NCBI RefSeq assembly: GCF_014805825.1
Contig: NZ_CP061941.1
Coordinates: forward strand, 496,001 to 560,000
Origin: Marinomonas algicola
GTDB taxonomy: Bacteria > Pseudomonadota > Gammaproteobacteria > Pseudomonadales > Marinomonadaceae
Length of the DNA stretch: 64,000 bases
Direction of reading: 5' to 3'
Part shown: positions 33,282 through 46,612 of the stretch, piece after piece
Layout of the letters: every line of letters starts with the position of its first letter
Position numbering within the stretch: position 1 is the stretch's first letter
Program-made: the position numbers and the translations under genes
The notes under the pieces: generated by a model
The model's input: the letters and a program-made list of their open reading frames with translations, nothing else
Databases searched by the model: none
What the model was told of the DNA's origin: nothing

Positions 33282-33758
33282 GTGGATCATGAGTACTGGA
33301 TGGAACAGGCGTTATCTTTAGCGGATCGGGCTGAGTCAAAAAGTGAAATTCCTGTGGGAGCCATCGTTGTTTTAGATAATGAAATTATTGGACAAGGCTA
33401 TAACGCCCCAATATCAAATGTTGATCCTACCGCACACGCTGAAATTCAAGCGATTCGTTCGGCTTGCAATAGAGTCGGTAATTATAGGCTACCAGGTAGT
33501 CGTCTTTATGTGACACTTGAGCCTTGTTCAATGTGTGCGGGTGCGATTGTTCACGCACGCATTGCTCAATTGATTTATGGCGCTGTTGAGCCTAAAAGTG
33601 GCGTTGTTTGCAGTCAGCATCAGTTTTTTTCTGAAGGTTTCTTAAATCATAAGGTGGACATTGTCGGGGGCGTGCTTGCAGAAAAAGCGTCAGAAAAATT
33701 GAGTGGTTTTTTTCAATATCGAAGAAAGCAAAAAAAAATGCTCAAGAAAATGGATTGA
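33282..33758 (+). CDS. tadA: tRNA-specific adenosine deaminase TadA
   Basis: TadA deaminates the wobble adenosine 34 of tRNA-Arg(ACG) to inosine. The start is a GTG behind AGGTGG; it keeps the conserved HEYWMEQAL. Catalytic residues: the His/Glu in TAHAEIQAI and the zinc Cys pair in LEPCSMCAGAI. The C-terminal part NHKVDIVGGVLAEKASEKLSGFF binds the tRNA loop in known structures. It has 158 aa, normal for the family. Confidence 0.95.
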   Translation: MDHEYWMEQALSLADRAESKSEIPVGAIVVLDNEIIGQGYNAPISNVDPTAHAEIQAIRSACNRVGNYRLPGSRLYVTLEPCSMCAGAIVHARIAQLIYGAVEPKSGVVCSQHQFFSEGFLNHKVDIVGGVLAEKASEKLSGFFQYRRKQKKMLKKMD

Positions 33759-33878
33759 TAGGATCATTTTTTGATTTTATCATCAATAATATTGACTCTT
33801 TGCTAGCCTCCCTTCACTGCCTTGTTTTAAAATACGGTCAAATTCCACCAAACTACTCATAGCGAGGCAATATACGGC

Positions 33879-36800
33879 ATGCTAACTCTGCATGGTTCTT
33901 CCGCTCTTTCCGCATTTCAGAAGTCAAAAATCCTGTCAATGATGCAAAGCATTGTTCCAACAGTGATAGATGTTGATGCCCAATTCTTACATTTTGTAAC
34001 GCTTGAAGATGGTCAGACCCTGTCTGAAGAAGAAAATGGTATTCTTGACCGCGCGTTAACTTATGGTGCGAAAACATCGAATGTAAAAGAATCGAGCTCA
34101 CGCTTTTTAGTGATTCCTAGGTTAGGGACGATTTCCCCTTGGTCTTCTAAGGCAACGGATATTCTGCATAACTGTGGACTGTCTCAAATCGTAAGAGTTG
34201 AGCGTGGAGTGCAATATTTTATCCATAATCATTCTGAATTATCAGAACATGAGCTGTTGCAATTAGTGGATGTATGTCATGACCGTATGACTGAAAGTGT
34301 TTTGGCTAATGTGGAACAAGTCTCTCAAATATTCCATCAATCTACCCCTGCACCAATGACGCAAGTTGATGTGCTGAATGGTGGTAGAGTGGCGTTAGCC
34401 GATGCAAATATCTCTTTAGGTCTGGCTCTAGCCGAAGATGAAATTGATTATTTGGTGGAAGCGTTTACTCAATTAGGTCGTAACCCTAATGATGTTGAGT
34501 TAATGATGTTTGCTCAAGCAAACTCAGAGCATTGTCGTCATAAGATTTTTAACGCAAGTTGGACTATCGATGGGATAGATCAAGAGCGTTCTTTATTTAA
34601 AATGATCAAGAATACTCATGAACACAACCCAAAAGGCACATTATCGGCCTATAAAGATAACGCGGCTGTCATGGAAGGGCATATGGCAGGACGCTTTTAC
34701 CCAGACTCTCAAACGAAAGAGTATGGGTTTCATCAGCAGGCAATTGATATCTTGATGAAAGTCGAAACGCATAATCATCCAACCGCTATAGCGCCGTTTT
34801 CTGGTGCTGCAACAGGATCGGGCGGTGAAATTCGAGATGAAGGTGCGACCGGTGTGGGTTCTAAACCAAAAGCGGGTTTGACTGGATACACAGTATCAGA
34901 CCTTAAAATTCCTAATTTTGTTCAGCCTTGGGAAAGTCAATATGGTAAGCCAAATCGTATTGTATCACCTCTAGATATTATGATAGAGGGTCCTATTGGC
35001 GGCGCGGCATTCAACAACGAATTTGGTCGACCAAACATATTAGGTTATTTCCGTACTTACGAGGAAAAGATAGCCGGGCCATCGGGTGAGGAAGTACGTG
35101 GTTATCATAAACCTATTATGTTGGCAGGAGGTTTAGGTAATATTCGCCGAGATCATGTTGAAAAAGGCGAAATTCCGGTAGGCGCTAAGCTGATTGTCTT
35201 GGGTGGCCCTGCAATGCTAATTGGACTGGGTGGTAGTGCCGCGTCTTCTATGGCCTCTTCAGACGGCAATGAAGACTTGGATTTTGCGTCGGTTCAACGT
35301 GGTAACCCAGAAATGGAAAGACGTTGTCAGGAAGTAATTGACCGTTGTTGGCAGTTAGGTGAAAACAACCCAATTAGCTTTATTCATGATGTGGGTGCGG
35401 GTGGTTTGTCGAATGCTTTGCCGGAGTTAGTCAAAGATGGTGAGCGCGGTGGTAAGTTTGATTTAAGACGTGTGCTTAATGATGAACGTGGTATGTCACC
35501 GTTGGAAATCTGGTGTAATGAATCTCAAGAGCGTTATGTAATGGCGGTTCCGCCTGCTCGGTTGGCTGAATTTACGGCGTTGTGTGAACGCGAGCGTTGT
35601 CCATTTGCTGTCGTTGGTGAAGCGACAGAAGAAATGCACTTGTCTGTAGAGGATACGATTTTTGCCAATCAGCCTGTTGATTTGCCTATGTCAATTCTGT
35701 TCGGAAAACCACCAAAAATGCACCGCGATGCCTCTAAAGAAGACAGTGCTGGTGATGATTTTGATGGGACTCAAGTCAACCTAGTTGATGCGGTTAAGCG
35801 GGTTTTATCTTTGCCGACTGTCGCAAGTAAGAACTTCTTAATTACGATTGGTGATCGTTCTATTACCGGCATGATCGCAAGAGATCAGATGGTTGGTCCA
35901 TGGCAAGTGCCTGTTGCTGATGTTGCCGTTACGACATCTTCATTAGACAGTTATACAGGTGAATCAATGTCGATGGGTGAGCGTACACCTTTGGCTATAT
36001 TGGACGCTCCTGCATCTGGTCGTATGGCGGTGGGTGAGTCACTAACAAACTTGGCCGCCTCTCTTGTTACTAAGCGCAGTGCCATCAAACTGTCTGCAAA
36101 CTGGATGGCCGCCGCTGGACACCCAGGTGAAGATGAAAAATTATACCAAACAGTAAAAGCGGTTGGTATGGAGTTCTGTCCTGCTTTAGATATTGCCATC
36201 CCTGTTGGTAAAGATTCCATGTCAATGAAAACAGTGTGGGAAGAAGGAAATGAAACTAAAAGTGTTACGTCACCATTGTCTTTGGTGATCACCGCTTTCG
36301 CACCGGTTTCAGACGTACGAAAAACGCTCACTCCTGAATTATCTAATGATCAAGATAGCAGTTTGATATTGCTTGATTTGGGTGAGGGACAAAATCGTTT
36401 AGGTGGTTCTGTTCTTGCTCAAGTGTATAACAAAATTGGTCGAACTGTACCTGATGTTGATAAACCAGACTTGTTGGCGGCCTTTTTTGATTCCATTCAA
36501 GCGCTTAATTCAGAAGGCAAGTTGCTTGCTTATCATGACCGTTCTGATGGCGGTTTATTGGCGACACTGACAGAGATGTCATTTGCAAGTCATCTTGGTT
36601 TAAATGTTGAACTTGATGCTGTTGTTGCGAATAAAGGTGAGATGACGGCCGCTTTGTTCAACGAAGAGTTAGGTGCTGTGATCCAAGTTCGTAATTCTGA
36701 TAAAGAAAGTGTACTCAATTATCTAAATGAAAAGGGTGTGCAGGCTTCTACGATAGCAACGCTTAATGGAACGGATCAAATACAAGTGAGTTATTTGGGT

Positions 36801-37778
36801 AAGGTTGTTTTTGAAGACAGTCGAACTCATTTGCAGCGTATATGGTCAGAGACAAGTTTCCGGGTACAAGCTATGCGTGACAACCCAGATTGTGCACAAC
36901 AAGAATTTGATGCTTTATTAGATGAAAAAGATCCTGGTCTTCATAGTCGTTTAACCTTTGATATCAATGAAGATATCTCATTACAAGTGCAGGATTATAC
37001 TGATAAACCTAAAATTGCCGTTTTACGTGAACAAGGTGTGAATGGTCATGTTGAAATGGCAGCGGCTTTCCATAAAGCGGGTTTTGCACCTTTTGATGTG
37101 CATATGAGTGATATTCTTTCAGGTCGTGTCAGTCTTGAAGGGTTTAAAGGCCTGGTTGCTTGTGGTGGTTTCTCATATGGTGATGTTTTAGGTGCGGGTG
37201 AGGGGTGGGCCAAATCCATTCTATTTAATAGAGTCGCTCGAGAGCAATTCTCTGCATTTTTTGCTAGAAAAGAGACATTCGCTCTTGGTGTTTGTAATGG
37301 TTGTCAAATGTTGTCAAACCTAAGAGAGTTGATTCCAGGTACTGATCATTGGCCTAAGTTTGTACGTAATGAGTCATCTCAGTTTGAAGCGCGTTTAGTC
37401 CAAGTAGAAGTCCAAGCGTCAAATTCTATTCTATTTAAGGGGATGGAAGGTTCTTCTATGCCAATCGTTGTGGCCCATGGTGAAGGCTTGACAGAATATA
37501 GGGATTCCTCTGATTACGCTTCTCTTGTAGAAAACGCCCAAGTTGCTTTGAAATATGTGGATAATTATGGTCGAGCGACAGAGCAATACCCATTTAACCC
37601 AAATGGTTCGGCGCATGGTGTTACAGGGCTTACCTCTGAGGATGGTAGAGTAACTATTATGATGCCGCATCCAGAGCGTGTATATCGAACGGTTCAACAC
37701 AGTTGGCACCCAGCTGACTGGCAAGAGCAAGCGCCTTGGTTGCGATTATTCCATAATGCGCGCCGCTGGTTAGGTTAA
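33879..37778 (+). CDS. purL: Phosphoribosylformylglycinamidine synthase PurL
   Basis: PurL converts FGAR, glutamine and ATP to FGAM, the fourth step of purine synthesis. It is the long single-chain form (1299 aa) of gammaproteobacteria: an N-terminal PurS-like domain, a linker, two AIRS-like synthetase halves (ETHNHPTAIAPFSGAATGSGGEIRDEG, then DRSDGGLLATLTEMSFASH-type) and a C-terminal glutaminase domain with the nucleophile in ALGVCNGCQMLSNL and the His/Glu pair in MPHPERVYR. Confidence 0.98.
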   Translation: MLTLHGSSALSAFQKSKILSMMQSIVPTVIDVDAQFLHFVTLEDGQTLSEEENGILDRALTYGAKTSNVKESSSRFLVIPRLGTISPWSSKATDILHNCGLSQIVRVERGVQYFIHNHSELSEHELLQLVDVCHDRMTESVLANVEQVSQIFHQSTPAPMTQVDVLNGGRVALADANISLGLALAEDEIDYLVEAFTQLGRNPNDVELMMFAQANSEHCRHKIFNASWTIDGIDQERSLFKMIKNTHEHNPKGTLSAYKDNAAVMEGHMAGRFYPDSQTKEYGFHQQAIDILMKVETHNHPTAIAPFSGAATGSGGEIRDEGATGVGSKPKAGLTGYTVSDLKIPNFVQPWESQYGKPNRIVSPLDIMIEGPIGGAAFNNEFGRPNILGYFRTYEEKIAGPSGEEVRGYHKPIMLAGGLGNIRRDHVEKGEIPVGAKLIVLGGPAMLIGLGGSAASSMASSDGNEDLDFASVQRGNPEMERRCQEVIDRCWQLGENNPISFIHDVGAGGLSNALPELVKDGERGGKFDLRRVLNDERGMSPLEIWCNESQERYVMAVPPARLAEFTALCERERCPFAVVGEATEEMHLSVEDTIFANQPVDLPMSILFGKPPKMHRDASKEDSAGDDFDGTQVNLVDAVKRVLSLPTVASKNFLITIGDRSITGMIARDQMVGPWQVPVADVAVTTSSLDSYTGESMSMGERTPLAILDAPASGRMAVGESLTNLAASLVTKRSAIKLSANWMAAAGHPGEDEKLYQTVKAVGMEFCPALDIAIPVGKDSMSMKTVWEEGNETKSVTSPLSLVITAFAPVSDVRKTLTPELSNDQDSSLILLDLGEGQNRLGGSVLAQVYNKIGRTVPDVDKPDLLAAFFDSIQALNSEGKLLAYHDRSDGGLLATLTEMSFASHLGLNVELDAVVANKGEMTAALFNEELGAVIQVRNSDKESVLNYLNEKGVQASTIATLNGTDQIQVSYLGKVVFEDSRTHLQRIWSETSFRVQAMRDNPDCAQQEFDALLDEKDPGLHSRLTFDINEDISLQVQDYTDKPKIAVLREQGVNGHVEMAAAFHKAGFAPFDVHMSDILSGRVSLEGFKGLVACGGFSYGDVLGAGEGWAKSILFNRVAREQFSAFFARKETFALGVCNGCQMLSNLRELIPGTDHWPKFVRNESSQFEARLVQVEVQASNSILFKGMEGSSMPIVVAHGEGLTEYRDSSDYASLVENAQVALKYVDNYGRATEQYPFNPNGSAHGVTGLTSEDGRVTIMMPHPERVYRTVQHSWHPADWQEQAPWLRLFHNARRWLG

Positions 37779-37788
37779 GGAGGCGTTT

Positions 37789-37826
37789 AAAGGTCCTATG
37801 CAAAGTGAGATTGCATAGGGCCTTTT
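37789..37826 (+). terminator. Terminator of purL
   Basis: AAAGGTCCTATGCAA and TTGCATAGGGCCTTT form a 15-bp stem with one G-U-type mismatch and a T-rich tail, directly before the rRNA operon promoter. Confidence 0.85.
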
Positions 37827-37866
37827 ACTTTTTATATGATTTTTTTGGAAAAAAGTTAAAAATCAC

Positions 37867-37894
37867 TTGCCAAAGAAAAAGAAAGAGGTATTAT
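37867..37894 (+). promoter_or_regulatory. rRNA operon promoter
   Basis: TTGCCA and TATTAT are 16 bp apart, preceded by an A-rich stretch that could serve as an UP element. This is the only good -35/-10 pair in the 300 bp before 16S. Confidence 0.65.
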
Positions 37895-37952
37895 ACGCAT
37901 CCACTGAGACGGACGGTGCTTCACAACATCGAAGCAAACTAAATAGTCTCAA

Positions 37953-37966
37953 CGCTCTTTAAAATA
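37953..37966 (+). promoter_or_regulatory. boxA antitermination site in the rRNA leader
   Basis: CGCTCTTTAAAATA matches the boxA element (core GCTCTTTAA) that loads the Nus complex. A second copy lies in the 16S-23S spacer. Confidence 0.75.
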
Positions 37967-37970
37967 GTTA

Positions 37971-37996
37971 ATCAGATAATTTGTGTGGGCGCTCGC
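37971..37996 (+). other. 5' arm of the pre-16S processing stem
   Basis: ATCAGATAATTTGTGTG..GCGCTC pairs with GAGCG..CACACAAATTATCTGAT at 39696-39719 behind 16S. The two arms make the long stem normally cut by RNase III, which shows that the leader and spacer belong to one intact operon. Confidence 0.85.
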
Positions 37997-38138
37997 TGGA
38001 GACTTCGAAAAATTTGAAGTCTTACGAGAGTCCAAACACTTTCAATTCGTTCTTGTTTGTTTGATTTATCAAATAAACATTTAAGTTTAGTTAGAGTTAA
38101 ATTTGAGTAAGCAAGCTGATTTATCAGCACAAGATCTT

Positions 38139-39676
<1,538 letters not shown>

Positions 39677-40070
39677 AACGATACGAAGCTCTGGTGAGCG
39701 TTCACACAAATTATCTGATGACTACTTTATAGCGGCAATTGTACTAGGATAGAGTTCTAAGCAAGGTGTTGATGAAAGTGATTGTGTGATGACCTGTCAT
39801 CATATTGTTTGTCTTATTCATAAATGTCTGACTTAGTGCTTTGCACTAAACTTGCTCTTTAACAATGTAACTTTTTGAAATAGACGATAATCAAGCGTCA
39901 AACCGGTGGAAAGCATCTTTCTCTTTATTGAGAATAACCTGGATGACTTTCTAAAATCGTAAAATCCAGTGATGACACAAAAGCATCGTTGGTATGTGAT
40001 CTGAGTGTTGTTTTGATACTGGCTCTTCTTTAAGAAGCGTTAGGTATCAAAAAACTACTTTGGGTTATAT
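39677..40070 (+). other. 16S-23S spacer without tRNA genes, with boxA
   Basis: The spacer is about 394 bp. I looked for tRNA-Ile and tRNA-Ala (the usual occupants) and for tRNA-Glu and found no acceptor or T-loop (GTTCGAATC) signature. It contains the 3' arm of the 16S processing stem, a boxA (TTGCTCTTTAACAA, 39849-39862) and flanks of the 23S processing stem. Confidence 0.8.
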
Positions 40071-42957
<2,887 letters not shown>

Positions 42958-42968
42958 ATAACACCAAA

Positions 42969-43154
42969 GTGGTTTTAAGTGATAAAGAGAGACTGAGAAA
43001 ACTCGAAGAGAGAAGGGTCAAACGGCATCATGAAAAGATCATAGAGACACAGATTACGACGCGCATCAGCGATGATGTGGCTGGTTTGATACTTGGTTAT
43101 CGCTATTTCAAAAAAGCATTGTTAAAGATTCAAGCACGTACTGGCGTGTTGTGA
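42969..43154 (+). CDS. Possible small protein frame in the 23S-5S spacer
   Basis: A GTG-started frame of 61 codons fills most of the spacer. The predicted product is basic and helical (SDKERLRKLEERRVKRHHEK, then a hydrophobic second half with LILGYRYFKKALLKIQ). Its composition looks protein-like, but there is no clear ribosome site, and I do not recognise the family. It may be a chance frame in a spacer insertion. Confidence 0.25.
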   Translation: MVLSDKERLRKLEERRVKRHHEKIIETQITTRISDDVAGLILGYRYFKKALLKIQARTGVL

Positions 43155-43216
43155 GTGAACAAGCTGGATTAAGCCTAAGGGCTTAACACAGGCACTCAGA
43201 ACGAACGCAACCGGTT

Positions 43217-43334
43217 TGCTTGACGATCATAGAGACGTTGAACCACCTGATCCCATCCCGAACTCAGAAGTGAAAAGCGTCATCGCCAATGGTAGTGTGG
43301 CATTCGCCATGTGAGAGTAGGTCGTCGTCAAGTT
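43217..43334 (+). rRNA. rrf: 5S ribosomal RNA
   Basis: It is about 118 nt. The terminal stem is CTTGACGA/TCGTCAAG; conserved landmarks are CCACCTGATCCCATCCCGAACTC.. and GGTAGTGTGGC. It lies 259 bp behind 23S, longer than the usual spacer. Confidence 0.97.
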
Positions 43335-43345
43335 TCAATTAGAAA

Positions 43346-43378
43346 GCCCTGATGGCTCACGCCGTCAGGGTTTTTTTT
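43346..43378 (+). terminator. Terminator of the rRNA operon
   Basis: CCCTGATGGC and GCCGTCAGGG form a 10-bp stem (one G-U) with loop TCAC and eight T. Confidence 0.92.
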
Positions 43379-43604
43379 CGTCTGTAGATCGGGATTTAAG
43401 CTGACAATAGGGTATAGGGACATCTTGGGGTCGTATGTGGTGCCGTCCCATAAAGAGTGTCTTCTTTCGATAACTTTACTTTTTTTATCCGTTAATTAAA
43501 CTTTTGGCTTTTTGATAGGCGACTTACCGGATATTGATAAGTCGTGCGGTTGATATCAATAGTCACTTTGCTTAAATACTCAATCGGCCTAGATGAATGC
43601 GAGC

Positions 43605-44426
43605 CTATATTTTTACGACTTTTGGAAGGCTGTGATAAGCGTTTAGAGCTTGGTTACAAAAATGACTGTCTAAATAAAGGTGTTTATCTTGATACTCCTG
43701 GAAATAATCTTGAATATGCTCATGATTATGTAAGAAGTCATTGTGCGGTATGCTTTTAAGTGACTTTCTCCATTCATCTTTTATCGATTCAGCAGGCTCA
43801 GGGAGAGTGGACATGACACTTTTTGAAGCGGTAAATTTACTTTGCATTGCTAGCTGTAGGAGGTCTAGCCCTGCATAACCTAATTTACTTCGTCCTTTTT
43901 TATCAATATATACCAAAGGTAGAAATGGGGCCAATGCAGGAAAAATCGTATTTTGATAAAACTCAACCTCCCAATAAGAGGCCGCAACTTTTATAAATTG
44001 CTCAAAGCTTGAAAGTGGGCCAAAATTAGCGTCTTTTAACGGTAAAATTTCGACTCTCGGTTTATTTGGGTTAACGGTGTCGTTGGAAACATCGATGTAT
44101 AAATCCCCTAGAATCATAGCATTTTGAAAATACTCATCTCTTAGAGAGCCCCATTGTTTTTGCAATGGTATGCCCTTTGTTAATTGCTCTTTTATAAGTA
44201 ATAGGCCGGGCAGTTGTGTTTGAGGAAGGCACTCTTTAAGTAAGGAGAACACCTTATCCCGAATTTCTTTACAGCGGCCTAAAGGATAGAGCTTCCCTTC
44301 AAAGTGAGGGTGTTTCGGAAGCAGCTCTAAGTCTGCAATTTGACGTAAATGGGCAAGATCGTTAATGATTAGTTCTATTTGACTCGACGATAAATCTGTC
44401 GAGCCTATTTTATTTTCAGTATGCAT
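43605..44426 (-). CDS. Unrecognised conserved-looking protein next to fbp
   Basis: I do not recognise the family. The 273-aa protein has no signal peptide, membrane segment or obvious catalytic motif. It is mostly helical and soluble, with Leu-rich stretches (ELIINDLAHLRQIADLELLPKHP near the N-terminus), a ..GRCKEIRDKVFSLLKECLP stretch and a His-rich C-terminus (PHNDFLHNHEHIQDYF). It lies 69 bp behind fbp on the same strand and may be co-transcribed. A 9-bp hairpin (44445-44480) sits between the two. The ribosome site is weak. Confidence 0.65.
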   Translation of the reverse strand: MHTENKIGSTDLSSSQIELIINDLAHLRQIADLELLPKHPHFEGKLYPLGRCKEIRDKVFSLLKECLPQTQLPGLLLIKEQLTKGIPLQKQWGSLRDEYFQNAMILGDLYIDVSNDTVNPNKPRVEILPLKDANFGPLSSFEQFIKVAASYWEVEFYQNTIFPALAPFLPLVYIDKKGRSKLGYAGLDLLQLAMQSKFTASKSVMSTLPEPAESIKDEWRKSLKSIPHNDFLHNHEHIQDYFQEYQDKHLYLDSHFCNQALNAYHSLPKVVKI

Positions 44427-44495
44427 GTGTGTTTTCTTGTATGTTAGAGAGGCGGAAGTATAAAATTATGAGCCTCTCTACATTTTAATTATGGA

Positions 44496-45455
44496 TCAAT
44501 AGGATAAACAGGTATCAACTTCGTTTGCTGCACCTAGAATGACGGCGACGCGCTGATGTATACCCGTTGGTTGGATATCCAAAATACGTTGTGTATGGGT
44601 ATAAGCTTTACCACCAGATTGCTCTAATAGCATAGCCATTGGATTTGCTTCGTACATTAGACGTAACTTACCTGGCTTTGCAGGGTCTTTCTTATCCCAT
44701 GGATAAATGAAAATACCGCCACGACATAAAATTCTATGGACGTCTCCAACCATGGCCGCAACCCATCGCATATTGAAGTTTTTTTGTCTTGGGCCTTCCT
44801 TCCCTGAGATAAGGTCAAGCGCATATTTTTGCATCTTGTCAGACCAAAAGCGTTGATTTGACATATTTAGAGCAAACTCCTGAGTGTCTTTTGCGACAGT
44901 TACTTTTTCATGAGTGAGTATGAATTCTGATTTATTCACATCTAGAGTATACATAGCCACACCATTTCCGGTCGTGAATACCAGCATAGTTGAAGGGCCA
45001 TATAAAACATAGCCTGCGGCAACTTGCTCGTTACCCGGGATTAAAAAGTCATTCTCAGTGGCCGGTTGGTCACCTTTTCGTGAGTAAATGGAAAAAATGG
45101 TGCCTACCATCGCATTAATATCAATATTAGATGATCCATCTAACGGATCGAAGGCAATCAGATACTCTCCATCCGTGTGAGCTGGAACTATGTCATCCTC
45201 TTCTTCGGAAGCGATGGCGCGAACTTCTGGTAGAGCGAGAAGAGCACTTTTAAGCATATCGTTTGAAATGACATCGAGCTTTTTCTGCTCTTCACCTTGA
45301 ACGTTTTCATTACCGGCCATTCCTAGAATGCCCGCTAAAGAGCCTTTCTTCAAAGTTGAAGAAATCTCAATGCAAGTTTGAGTCGTTACGGTTAAAACAT
45401 TCTGTAAAGAGGTTGGAATTGAGCTGGCTGAAAGAACAGTAGATAAGCTTTGCAT
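44496..45455 (-). CDS. fbp: Fructose-1,6-bisphosphatase class I
   Basis: Fbp hydrolyses fructose 1,6-bisphosphate to fructose 6-phosphate in gluconeogenesis. It has 319 aa. The metal-binding motif is AFDPLDGSSNIDINAMVGTIFSIY; the upstream acidic site is AIASEEEDD, and the substrate loop is RWVAAMVGDVHRIL. KLRLMYEANPMAMLLEQSGGKA marks the class I C-terminus. AAGGAATT lies before the ATG. It is divergent from zntB. Confidence 0.96.
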   Translation of the reverse strand: MQSLSTVLSASSIPTSLQNVLTVTTQTCIEISSTLKKGSLAGILGMAGNENVQGEEQKKLDVISNDMLKSALLALPEVRAIASEEEDDIVPAHTDGEYLIAFDPLDGSSNIDINAMVGTIFSIYSRKGDQPATENDFLIPGNEQVAAGYVLYGPSTMLVFTTGNGVAMYTLDVNKSEFILTHEKVTVAKDTQEFALNMSNQRFWSDKMQKYALDLISGKEGPRQKNFNMRWVAAMVGDVHRILCRGGIFIYPWDKKDPAKPGKLRLMYEANPMAMLLEQSGGKAYTHTQRILDIQPTGIHQRVAVILGAANEVDTCLSY

Positions 45456-45624
45456 AGAAAGAGAATTCCTTTGGGCTCTGATTATAAATTAGAGGAAAAT
45501 TATGCCAGTTACTCAGGCAAGTGTCAGTAAAGAGTCTCATTAATAGGTGAAGAAATAAAGTTATCGTTTAAACGAGTGAGTAAGGTATGCTCTTTGTTAT
45601 TTTAATTGGGGTAAAATCGAAATT

Positions 45625-46590
45625 ATGAGTCACTTTTTACATATAGTAGAGCTTGATGGCATCGGGGGAATGAAAGAATTGTCCTATGAAGAATTGCCAA
45701 AAAGTGTCCCTAAGGAAGGCCGTCTATGGGTTCACTTAGATCGAGGTATGGAGTCTGCGCAACCTTGGCTTGCTTCGTTAGAAGACTTGCCTTCTTCAGT
45801 TGTAGACGCGCTTTTTGCAGAAGAAACACGTCCACGGGTAGATCATATTGGAGATGGATTATTATTGACTCTTAGAGGCGTTAACTTAAACCCTAATTCG
45901 TCACCTACCGATATGGTTTCTTTGCGTATATGGGTGACGCCTCACTTTATTATTACAATGAGGCGGCGTCGTTTATTGTCCATACAAGATATATTTTCTG
46001 AATTGAAACAGGGTACTGGACCTCTATCTACTTCAGATATCCTTACTCGGTTAACCAAAACACTTACTGTTCGTATGTCTGGAACCATTGATACTTTAGA
46101 AGATAAGCTCATGGATTTAGAGGAAAGTATGGGCGAAGGCATAGAGCTTAGCCAAAGGGCATTGTTAGTTGAGAAACGTTTGGAAACGGTACGCTTAAGG
46201 CGTTTTCTGATTCCTCAAAAAGAAGCCATTGCCAAGCTTTCAGTAGATCACTCAGGGTTATTTACTGAAGAACAGTTAGTCGATATTCGAGAAACGGTAA
46301 ATGATTTAACACGGTATCTTGAATCACTAGAGTCTCTAAGAGAGCGTTCATTATTTATGCAAGAAGAGTTTGTTAATCTGCAGTCAGAGCGCATGAACGC
46401 CCGAATGTATGTACTTTCGCTTTTGTCGGGAATTTTTCTGCCATTATCCTTTTTAACCGGATTATTTGGAATCAATATTGGAGGGATGCCGGGTGTCGAT
46501 AATGGTATGTCGTTTTGGTATTTTTGTATTGCTCTAGTAGTATTGGGAGGGGTTCAATATCTTATGATGAAGAAAAGCCGTTGGTTTTGA
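45625..46590 (+). CDS. zntB: ZntB/CorA-family metal ion transporter
   Basis: This is a pentameric inner-membrane transporter of the CorA superfamily, 321 aa. A large cytoplasmic N-terminal domain is followed by a long stalk helix and two C-terminal membrane segments (about 260-280 and 295-313). The pore signature is GIN (LTGLFGINIGGMPG) rather than CorA's GMN, as in ZntB zinc transporters. The ion in this organism is not proven. Confidence 0.85.
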   Translation: MSHFLHIVELDGIGGMKELSYEELPKSVPKEGRLWVHLDRGMESAQPWLASLEDLPSSVVDALFAEETRPRVDHIGDGLLLTLRGVNLNPNSSPTDMVSLRIWVTPHFIITMRRRRLLSIQDIFSELKQGTGPLSTSDILTRLTKTLTVRMSGTIDTLEDKLMDLEESMGEGIELSQRALLVEKRLETVRLRRFLIPQKEAIAKLSVDHSGLFTEEQLVDIRETVNDLTRYLESLESLRERSLFMQEEFVNLQSERMNARMYVLSLLSGIFLPLSFLTGLFGINIGGMPGVDNGMSFWYFCIALVVLGGVQYLMMKKSRWF

Positions 46591-46598
46591 CGGCTTTT
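46573..46598. terminator. Terminator overlapping the zntB stop codon
   Basis: AAAAGCCGT and ACGGCTTTT form a 9-bp stem with flanking A and T residues; it includes the last codons and stop of zntB and faces the rpiA 3' end. Confidence 0.7.
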
Positions 46599-46612
46599 CA
46601 GTGACCCCAAGA

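Noticed and set aside
43520..43544. CGACTTA/TAAGTCG inverted repeat as a terminator of the gene behind fbp
   Set aside because: The stem is only 7 bp and has no T-run on either strand.
43544..43759. 71-codon plus-strand frame at the end of the unassigned gene behind fbp
   Set aside because: It overlaps the 3' end of the minus-strand gene, has no ribosome site and no protein-like pattern.
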